Shown: piece after piece, positions 42,557-48,390 of the stretch
How positions within the stretch are numbered: the first letter of the stretch is position 1
Layout of the letters: each line of letters opens with the position of its first letter
DNA from: a virus
Direction: 5' to 3' (one strand)
Virus record (IMG/VR): IMGVR_UViG_3300025141_015750
Coordinates: 1-48,390 of that record
DNA: 48,390 bases
The notes under the pieces: model-generated
What the model was told of the DNA's origin: nothing
The model's input: only the letters and a program-made list of their open reading frames with translations
Database searches by the model: none
Program-made: the position numbers and the translations under genes

Positions 42557-44737
42557 ATGAAAATTATTGTTAATAAAAACTCGCTTGTTCAAGCAATTGT
42601 AGAATCTCTTGCTGAAGAAGAAGAGCCGGAATTTGAAAGGATTGGCTTAGTTGATGACATGCCTGTCATACCAACGTCTATGATGGCAACCCAGCTTGCA
42701 GAAGAAATGCCACCTGTAGAGGACCCAGAGTTTATACCTGCTACTATTGATGAGCTAACTAGATCAGCGCAAGTTATAGCAAACGAAGTCCCACCAGATC
42801 AAATTGAATTTTTCTATAGAAAGCTTCATCACCTTCTTGATCTTTCTCTTGATAAAGAGGCTGAAAGAGAGGTCCAGACAGAATCAGTTAGAGTAATCAT
42901 ATCTTCTATTATGAATGAAGCTAGTGATCTGAAGAAAGCTCTATTGAAAAAAGCAGTTGCAAGATTAGAAACAGAAGATGCGTACGATATATCGGTTGAG
43001 TATATTGAAAACTACCCAGAGTTTGAGGATTCTGACCCCGAAGATCTTGCAAATAAAATCCAGATGATGTCATATGGAATAGAAGATGACACGCCTGAGG
43101 AAAGTGAACCAGAGACTCCTATTGTGGATCTTACTCATGATGAACCTTATGTCTCACCTCACGCAGCTAGCGATGATGATTCGGAATCGAGAGAAGAGAG
43201 TGATGATGAACAAGAATACCCAGATGATGATTACGATTCTGATCTTGCTAGAGAGACATCTGAAGAAACTTCTGAATCTATAGCTGCGGATATTGTTGGC
43301 CTGATAATGAAGAAAGACCTTCACACTGCAGTTTTAAAAGATCCAGAAACAGGTGAATCACAAATGGTGCCAGTTGTTATAATTGATCCCAATACGGGAG
43401 ATTTTAAGATGTCTGAGAAAGAGATGCGTGTTCTTGCTTCTGAGTCATACGGTTTCGAAATTATAAGAAACGCTCTAGGGATGTCTGATATTTCGACGCT
43501 ATTCTCAAAATTAGTCGAGAAAGCAGGAAGCGATAAAGCTGCGTACCTATGGTTGTATTCAAATCTAAGTGAGGTTTTAGGCAAAGAAGGTAATCCTGTT
43601 TCATCTGAGCTTGGTGCAGAGATGTATGCAAACCAAATTGCAGACACAATTGGAAAATATGGTGAAGCGGTCAAAGAACAACTTTTAGCAATGGCTGACC
43701 AGGTTGAGACAAAGACAGAAGACATAGCAATCGAGATTGGTCGAGGCACCGATTCCTTGTCCATAGTTGTCCCTCCTGATGAAATGGCAGCAGCACTAAG
43801 AATGGTTGCAGATCAAAGACTAGATGTACCAAAAAGAGGCCGTCCGAGACTTTATGATGAAGACGAGCCTCGTGAAGCAATGACATCTGAGATGAGAAAA
43901 CAAATTCGAGCAGAGCGAAGAAAAGCAGAGCTTGAACTAGAATATGAACCTGGTAAAATGCATCTATCACCCAAAGCATTGAGAGCTATGATGGATGATA
44001 TTGCAACGAGCCTTGGTGTCTCACTTGGAAATGTTAGAAATATTATATACGACGACCTCAAAGTGTACGGCTTGCCTGCAGAAGATTTGAGAAAAATGCT
44101 AGATATCGATATTCCCGGGGGAAGAGAGAAGATTCCCTTTACATACGATCCCCTAAGAGTTCAAGCAAAAGAGAGGATTGTAGAAAAGCTGTATGACATG
44201 TATACTGGCGCAATGAAATCATATATTCAAGAAGTTATAGATGATGGAGACGACGACGATCAGGACGTAGGGAGATCATATATGGATCTTTTCTTTGCTG
44301 ATGATGGTTTGTATCAACCCGGTCTAGATGGCTATGTAAGACTTCAATCACAGGTAGGGGGACCCACTGTAGATGATCCAGACTCAGTTGATATAAATGA
44401 TTCTGCTTTTAGAGTAAAGAGAAAAGCTTATGACTTTGTTCAAGAGTTTATTGACCAGGTTGCAAAAGAGTGGCTAGATCCTGAATCACCAGAATATAGG
44501 CAGGCAAAAGAAGGGGGAATGAGAGCATTCTTAAATTCAATGGTTAATGATAGAGTATTTAGCGATGTAAGTTCTCGTGCTGATATGGAAAAAATTATAA
44601 AAGATGAGACTGATGGTATCGAGAATATGTTTAATGAAGAAAAGCTCAAGAGTATTATAGACATCGTATTTGACAAAGCACCGCGGAGAACAAAGAAGTA
44701 TATTGCCAGAATTAAAAAAGAGCTAGGAACTACATAA
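42557..44737 (+). CDS. Tagged acidic protein, probable internal head/scaffold-type protein
   Basis: The product is 726 aa from ATG 42557, starting MKIIVNKNSLVQAIVESLAEE, a variant of the tag with L-x-E. The earlier in-frame start at 42494 would overlap the previous gene. Residues about 180-250 are extremely acidic (DDDSESREESDDEQEY). Later segments are helical and charged (SEMRKQIRAERRKAELELEYE; SLGVSLGNVRNIIYDDLKVYGL). There is no recognisable enzyme motif. AATATTTAA (42528-42536) lies upstream. A prohead core or packaged protein is inferred. Confidence 0.55.
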   Translation: MKIIVNKNSLVQAIVESLAEEEEPEFERIGLVDDMPVIPTSMMATQLAEEMPPVEDPEFIPATIDELTRSAQVIANEVPPDQIEFFYRKLHHLLDLSLDKEAEREVQTESVRVIISSIMNEASDLKKALLKKAVARLETEDAYDISVEYIENYPEFEDSDPEDLANKIQMMSYGIEDDTPEESEPETPIVDLTHDEPYVSPHAASDDDSESREESDDEQEYPDDDYDSDLARETSEETSESIAADIVGLIMKKDLHTAVLKDPETGESQMVPVVIIDPNTGDFKMSEKEMRVLASESYGFEIIRNALGMSDISTLFSKLVEKAGSDKAAYLWLYSNLSEVLGKEGNPVSSELGAEMYANQIADTIGKYGEAVKEQLLAMADQVETKTEDIAIEIGRGTDSLSIVVPPDEMAAALRMVADQRLDVPKRGRPRLYDEDEPREAMTSEMRKQIRAERRKAELELEYEPGKMHLSPKALRAMMDDIATSLGVSLGNVRNIIYDDLKVYGLPAEDLRKMLDIDIPGGREKIPFTYDPLRVQAKERIVEKLYDMYTGAMKSYIQEVIDDGDDDDQDVGRSYMDLFFADDGLYQPGLDGYVRLQSQVGGPTVDDPDSVDINDSAFRVKRKAYDFVQEFIDQVAKEWLDPESPEYRQAKEGGMRAFLNSMVNDRVFSDVSSRADMEKIIKDETDGIENMFNEEKLKSIIDIVFDKAPRRTKKYIARIKKELGTT

Positions 44738-44748
44738 GGGAGTGAGCA

Positions 44749-45144
44749 ATGAGAGTTACAGATTTGCTAGTGGAAGACAATAATAAAAGAGTTTCAGGCA
44801 TTGGATCAGTTGATGACATGCTTGAATCTGTCTCTTCCCAATCTCTCTTTGACGAAAAATTGCCTGTAAAGGCTGATGAGGCATTGTGGGTTACACTTTA
44901 TAACCCAACTAGATTATCAAGATCATTTGAATTTAACAGCTTGCCAAAAATAAGATATTTCATTAATGAAATATTGTCATATCAAGACTCAACTAACCAT
45001 CACTGCACGATGATAGTCGAGAATATGTTTGTAACAATAGAAACTTATACACATGATATCCTAGATGTAACTGAGTCAGATTTAAAATTAGCAAAATTTT
45101 CTGATGAAGTGTACGAAGACACACGGCTTTTTCTAAATGTCTGA
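44749..45144 (+). CDS. Pterin-4a-carbinolamine dehydratase-like protein
   Basis: Of 131 aa, residues about 45-125 match the PCD/DCoH fold: LWVTLYNPTRLSRSFEFNSLPKIRYFINEI, then His84-His85, and TYTHDILDVTESDLKLA with His102 and Asp111. The spacing H-H-x16-H-x8-D equals that of the active-site residues His61-His62, His79 and Asp88 of the human enzyme, although the usual Pro after HH is Cys. It would dehydrate carbinolamine pterins. The N-terminus (MRVTDLLVEDN) contains L-x-E. AGGGAG is a good ribosome site. A pterin role is unexplained here; a structural use of the fold is possible. Confidence 0.75.
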   Translation: MRVTDLLVEDNNKRVSGIGSVDDMLESVSSQSLFDEKLPVKADEALWVTLYNPTRLSRSFEFNSLPKIRYFINEILSYQDSTNHHCTMIVENMFVTIETYTHDILDVTESDLKLAKFSDEVYEDTRLFLNV

Positions 45145-45487
45145 AAGTGTCATAGTAAGCAAAGAGATAGAATCTCTAATAGATAAGGACAATGTATTTG
45201 GTAGAGATTCAGACGGATCTATGCCAATTACAATATGGCTAGAAGATTGTATAATTAGATCAGAAATCAAAACAGCGAGGATTTCATCTACGTCTGCAAG
45301 GTTCGAGTTTCTAACTACGCATGAGCTAGCACAAGAAATACTAATGTTATCAGAAGATCCTACAATTATAATTGGAGATGAAGATGACAGATTCATTGAA
45401 TTTAAAAATTGTAATGTAAAATCACTAACTGCAATTGCTCAAGATGATATTTATCTTTGCAGGATTATTATCGATAGAAAGACATAG
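45137..45487 (+). CDS. Protein of unknown function
   Basis: This 116-aa acidic protein overlaps the PCD-like gene by eight bases. It appears alpha/beta (VIVSKEIESLIDKDNVFG, MPITIWLEDCIIRSEIKTARIS, PTIIIGDEDDRFIEF, IYLCRIIIDRK), with no recognised motif. Position in the late-looking block is the only functional hint. Confidence 0.5.
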   Translation: MSESVIVSKEIESLIDKDNVFGRDSDGSMPITIWLEDCIIRSEIKTARISSTSARFEFLTTHELAQEILMLSEDPTIIIGDEDDRFIEFKNCNVKSLTAIAQDDIYLCRIIIDRKT

Positions 45488-45511
45488 TTATGAATTACTG
45501 GAGGATAAAAA

Positions 45512-45694
45512 ATGAAAGATAAAAAAGTCGAATTTTCATTTGATAAATTTGTAAAAGATATTGAAAAAAGAGAAAATCAAATAAGAGAAAAAATCGAAAG
45601 CCATCAGTCAAACCAAGAATCTCATCCTGCAAGAAAGTATAATAAGCTTTACAGAGAGAGATGGCAAAATCAAATAAGATTTCGGAGAAAGTAG
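45512..45694 (+). CDS. Small basic protein of unknown function
   Basis: This 60-aa protein is helical and highly charged, with FDKFVKDIEKRENQIREKIES and a basic end, ARKYNKLYRERWQNQIRFRRK. GGAGG (45500-45504) lies about seven bases before the start, so it is probably translated. Its 3' end overlaps the next gene in a different frame by 34 bases. No family assigned. Confidence 0.5.
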   Translation: MKDKKVEFSFDKFVKDIEKRENQIREKIESHQSNQESHPARKYNKLYRERWQNQIRFRRK

Positions 45695-46419
45695 TGTCCT
45701 CAATTATGTTAAAAACAAAAAAAGATATTAAAGATTTTTTTAGAATACTTGCCGAGGAAAGTGTTAGGGAGGCGAAATCTAAAATATATGATAACGGTGC
45801 AGCAGAGATTATGAATCAAGCAAATCTCGATAAGACTGCGTATTCTAAAATAACTGAAGAAGAAGAGGTCGACGCAGATGTATCTATTGATGCAGGCATG
45901 TCAGATGACGCAGCACTTGATGCAGATGTTGATGTTGAAGTTTCAGATGTTCCAGAAGAAAATATTCAGCCACGGGATCAAGCTGAAATAGAAGATGTCT
46001 CTTTGGACTCAATAGCAAAGAAAATTAAGATAATGAGAAGCGGTATTTCTGTTGATGATACATCAGTGCAGCAACCCCTTAGAACTTACTTTGATCTGCT
46101 TAGTGATCCAGAAAGAAAAGCATTGTATGCATTTTTAAATGCCATCTCAGCTATCATGGTTGGAGAAGTTAGTGCAGAAAATGCAGCAGACCCAAGCGAT
46201 CCTCCGTACAATGTCGTCATGTCTTCAGGATCAGAGGAGGCAGAAGAAGCAGAAGAAGTAGAAGATATTATAGATGATACTGATGCTGTGGTTGACGTTG
46301 AAGAAGATGTTGAGGAGGAAGCTGAAGAGGTTGTTCCCATTCGTGTTGGAAATGTCCAGGAGTCAAAATCTATCAGAGACATACGGAGAAGGGTCTTAGA
46401 CCTGTTAAAGAAATCATGA
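45661..46419 (+). CDS. Acidic protein, possible scaffold or internal head protein
   Basis: The 252-aa protein has an early helix TKKDIKDFFRILAEESVREAK containing I-L-A-E, then strongly acidic, low-complexity regions (EEEEVDADVSIDAGMSDD, EEAEEAEEVEDIIDDTDAVVDVEEDVEEEAEE) and a basic C-terminus (SIRDIRRRVLDLLKKS). If ATG 45706 is the real start, the protein begins MLKTKKDIKDFFRILAEE, a tag-like N-terminus ending in L-A-E, and the overlap with the previous gene disappears. Function unknown; the composition suits a prohead core protein. Confidence 0.5.
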   Translation: MAKSNKISEKVVSSIMLKTKKDIKDFFRILAEESVREAKSKIYDNGAAEIMNQANLDKTAYSKITEEEEVDADVSIDAGMSDDAALDADVDVEVSDVPEENIQPRDQAEIEDVSLDSIAKKIKIMRSGISVDDTSVQQPLRTYFDLLSDPERKALYAFLNAISAIMVGEVSAENAADPSDPPYNVVMSSGSEEAEEAEEVEDIIDDTDAVVDVEEDVEEEAEEVVPIRVGNVQESKSIRDIRRRVLDLLKKS

Positions 46420-46601
46420 ATGTAGAAAGTCCAGCAATATCAAAAAAAATATCTCTCGCCAACGGCGGCGAGATGGAAGTTGAAATAAGCAGCAAGCTCA
46501 TAGAAAAAATTAAAGAAGAATACGGAATTGATACTGTTGACGATTTGCACATTCAAGTTTTTTTCAGAGATATTCTTCATGATGTAAATGTAAATTTATA
46601 G
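46416..46601 (+). CDS. Small protein of unknown function
   Basis: This 61-aa protein starts within an ATGA overlap with the preceding gene. It has a beta hairpin-like ISLANGGEMEVEIS and a helix KLIEKIKEEYGIDTVDDLHIQVFFRDIL. No family recognised; conserved-looking composition and tight coupling argue that it is real. Confidence 0.5.
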   Translation: MNVESPAISKKISLANGGEMEVEISSKLIEKIKEEYGIDTVDDLHIQVFFRDILHDVNVNL

Positions 46602-46613
46602 TGAGAGAAAAAG

Positions 46614-47888
46614 ATGAAGATTAGCTTGGGAAACCTTGAGAAGATACTTTTATCAGAAATTAATCTTTCATTTGAGTCTGATACTCCAGAGTATATTCTT
46701 GAACTTGACAATTTAATTACATCAATGAAGAGTCTTAAGAATTCTTTAAGAAAAGGCCCGTCTAGAATAAAACATAGAAAAGAAATGCACAGGCTCCAGG
46801 GGGCAATTGAAGCAGTTAGATTTCTAAAAAGATCTTCTGAAAAAAGTATTGAAAGGAAAAAGCTTCTCTCAGAAGGCGGCGCAAAAGTACCAGCAGATCA
46901 AAAAGCACCTCTAACACCAGAAGTAGTAACTCAGGCAATTTCGTTATACAGGGATTTAATGGGAGAATTTAATGAATTTCTTGGCAATAGGGGATTAAGA
47001 CCAGTTAAGCTAATTAGACCAGTTGGATCAACTTACTATTATCAGGAAGATCTGGAAGAGGGTTCAGATGTAGTATATGGAGATATTGACTACTTGGTTA
47101 GTTTGCCCCCCGCAGACGGAGGTGAAAATTTCTCTCAATCGAGAAAGGCCCAGGCTGCTTTAAAAAGAAACTATGAGAAAGAATTCTTAGAATTTATTCA
47201 AACAAGTCCACCCGACTACGTTGATGTTGATCTAACTGGTGACAAATCTCCGACAATGGTAATTGTTGAAATAGGAGATGGCAAAAAGATTCAGATAGAT
47301 TTGATATCAACATCACCAAAATATGAAGAATGGATGCAAACAAGGTGGGTTCCCGAGCGAGGTGTGAAGGGATATATTGGCGGAAACTTATATAAGTCAC
47401 TGGGTGATGCACTTACACTTACTATAAGCAGCGAAGGTGTTCTTGCAAGAATAAAAGATGACATGAGAGTGACATCTAAAGATCGGAGTCAAGATGTAAC
47501 ATTTATACAGGTTTCATCAAACCCTTCCAGCTTTTTTAAAGATATAGTTGATTATCTGTCTAGCCCGGGAGATTTTTCAATTTCTACGGAATTAGAGAAT
47601 TCACCCGGCATAGATCCAACTAGAGTTACAATATCTGGAATTGCAAATGGTATAAGGCTTGTCGCAGAAAATCTTGAATTAAATAATACACTTCCTGAAA
47701 AATTTGAATCAGCAACAGAGCTTTTAGAAGAAGTGCTGGCAAGGTTTAAATTAAACATCGATGCAGCTATTAGAAAAAAGTCACAGCAGAGAAGCTCAGG
47801 TGAATTTATTTCAGAAGAAGATATCTCAAAGTTAGTAAAAATGAATTCTGAACAGTATAATAATGTTAGAAACGTATTTAAACTTTAA
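46614..47888 (+). CDS. Tagged nucleotidyltransferase-like protein
   Basis: The 424-aa protein starts MKISLGNLEKILLSEINL, a tag variant with L-x-E. A helical region (about 25-110) is followed by RPVGSTYYYQEDLEEGSDVVYGDIDYLVSLPP: Gly-Ser, then Asp-x-Asp in GDIDYL, and a later KIQIDLIS with a third Asp, the pol-beta-type nucleotidyltransferase triad. The GS-to-DxD gap is longer than in the protein at 13955. The remainder (YKSLGDALTLTIS etc.) could be the helical partner domain. The substrate is unknown. Packaging in the capsid is inferred from the tag. Confidence 0.65.
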   Translation: MKISLGNLEKILLSEINLSFESDTPEYILELDNLITSMKSLKNSLRKGPSRIKHRKEMHRLQGAIEAVRFLKRSSEKSIERKKLLSEGGAKVPADQKAPLTPEVVTQAISLYRDLMGEFNEFLGNRGLRPVKLIRPVGSTYYYQEDLEEGSDVVYGDIDYLVSLPPADGGENFSQSRKAQAALKRNYEKEFLEFIQTSPPDYVDVDLTGDKSPTMVIVEIGDGKKIQIDLISTSPKYEEWMQTRWVPERGVKGYIGGNLYKSLGDALTLTISSEGVLARIKDDMRVTSKDRSQDVTFIQVSSNPSSFFKDIVDYLSSPGDFSISTELENSPGIDPTRVTISGIANGIRLVAENLELNNTLPEKFESATELLEEVLARFKLNIDAAIRKKSQQRSSGEFISEEDISKLVKMNSEQYNNVRNVFKL

Positions 47889-47896
47889 GATGCTTT

Positions 47897-48390
47897 ATGG
47901 ATTATTTTATATCTGATTGCCACTTTGGGCATAAGAATATAATAAAATATATGAACCGCCCTTTTGATTCTGTGGCTGACATGAACAAAGGCATGATTGA
48001 ATCTTGGAATAGTGTAGTAACTAGATCGGACAGGGTTTTTCTAGTAGGCGATGCATTTTTATGTGATGAAAAATCATCTGCAGAAATATTAGAGCAGCTT
48101 AACGGTTATAAGATTTTAATAGCAGGCAACCATGATAGGTCAGAACAATCTATGCTAGGGATAGGCTTCGATGAGTATCATAGAGAGCTCTCCTACAGCT
48201 TTGGTGACATCGGAACTGCACTTCTGAAGCACTACCCACTCCCAGATTTAGTGACAAAGAGAATGGGTTTTGACTTCCTGATGCATGGTCATCTTCACAG
48301 ACCTCCTCACATTCAGGGCTTGAAGGTAAATGTTGCAGCCGATCTTATTGACTTCATTCCAAAAGATTTTAATTACATAAGCGGTATACT
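47897..48390 (+). CDS. Calcineurin-like metallophosphoesterase, 3' truncated by window edge
   Basis: The open frame from ATG 47897 reaches the last base; 164 residues are visible. MDYFISDCHFGHKNIIKY (metal motif 1, with Cys where DxH usually has a small residue), FLVGDAFL, IAGNHDRS, LLKHYPLP and LMHGHLHRPP are the metallophosphoesterase motifs in order. It resembles small phage phosphatases of the YfcE/ApaH-like group and is distinct from the protein at 16508. Substrate unknown. Confidence 0.8.
   Translation, partial: MDYFISDCHFGHKNIIKYMNRPFDSVADMNKGMIESWNSVVTRSDRVFLVGDAFLCDEKSSAEILEQLNGYKILIAGNHDRSEQSMLGIGFDEYHRELSYSFGDIGTALLKHYPLPDLVTKRMGFDFLMHGHLHRPPHIQGLKVNVAADLIDFIPKDFNYISGI

Noticed and set aside
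46086-46382. 98-aa minus-strand Ser/Thr-rich frame
   Set aside because: It is the reverse complement of Glu/Asp-rich codons of the acidic protein at 45661.
1-48390. tRNA genes, CRISPR arrays, IS elements and an origin of replication
   Set aside because: Intergenic gaps are short; no cloverleaf with CCA-type ends, no regularly spaced direct repeats, no transposase and no iteron cluster were seen by eye.

Overview
The window looks like part of the genome of a large, lytic, tailed bacteriophage, probably marine. The evidence is the dense and mostly plus-strand gene packing with ATGA/TTGA stop-start overlaps, AT-rich sequence, a T4-like replication set (gp32-type ssDNA-binding protein, UvsX/RecA-type recombinase, 5'-3' exonuclease, gp41/DnaB-type helicase), a large nucleotide-metabolism gene set, an endolysin and a probable holin/spanin cassette. 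There is no integrase, tRNA, IS element or CRISPR array. The end of one gene enters at base 2 and a metallophosphatase gene runs off the right edge.

Layout. 1-2 kb: end of a probable tail/baseplate protein, a minimal family A DNA polymerase and an HD hydrolase. 2-4 kb: a 569-aa protein with an apparent -1 frame extension at an A9 run. 4-11.9 kb: replication and dNTP block (SSB, UvsX, exonuclease, helicase, B12-type ribonucleotide reductase, IscA-like carrier, ClpP-like protease). 11.9-15.3 kb: amidase endolysin, MESH1/SpoT-like hydrolase, MBD4-like glycosylase, nucleotidyltransferase, transglycosylase-like protein. 15.3-17.2 kb, minus strand: FtsZ/tubulin-like protein and a phosphoesterase. 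17.3-18.9 kb: dUTPase-like genes, one fused to a HAD phosphatase. 19-24 kb: secreted and tagged unknowns, ThyX, two HExxH proteins. 24-30 kb: nucleoside deoxyribosyltransferase, full-length DnaK, full-length DnaE. 30-34.8 kb: three adjacent tagged cargo-like genes. 34.9-39.2 kb: kinase/ThyA-fold fusion, sugar epimerase, cupin, thymidine kinase, DHH phosphoesterase, dCMP deaminase. 39.2-48.4 kb: late-looking block with an SOD-like protein, acidic proteins, holin/spanin-like genes, a pterin dehydratase-like protein, a nucleotidyltransferase-like protein and a phosphatase.

The most striking pattern is a short N-terminal tag, roughly MK[IL][TSN]xxx[LI]Rx[IL]IxEE, on at least ten otherwise unrelated proteins. 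It is a basic amphipathic stretch that runs into an [IL]-x-E tripeptide, which is how the T4 capsid-targeting sequence of internal proteins and the T4 prohead-protease site look. The tagged proteins include a cell-wall hydrolase-like protein, two HExxH proteins, a (p)ppGpp-hydrolase-like enzyme and a nucleotidyltransferase. I infer a set of capsid-packaged, possibly injected effectors. A second theme is possible cytosine modification. The C-terminal domain of the kinase fusion keeps the ThyA catalytic Cys and Arg-Ser spacing but has Asp where thymidylate synthases have Asn, as in dCMP hydroxymethylase. It is followed by sugar-nucleotide genes and accompanied elsewhere by dUTPase/dCTPase-type genes and a mismatch glycosylase.

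All assignments come from reading motifs and spacing by eye; no database search was run. Functions of tagged proteins without a named motif are unknown.
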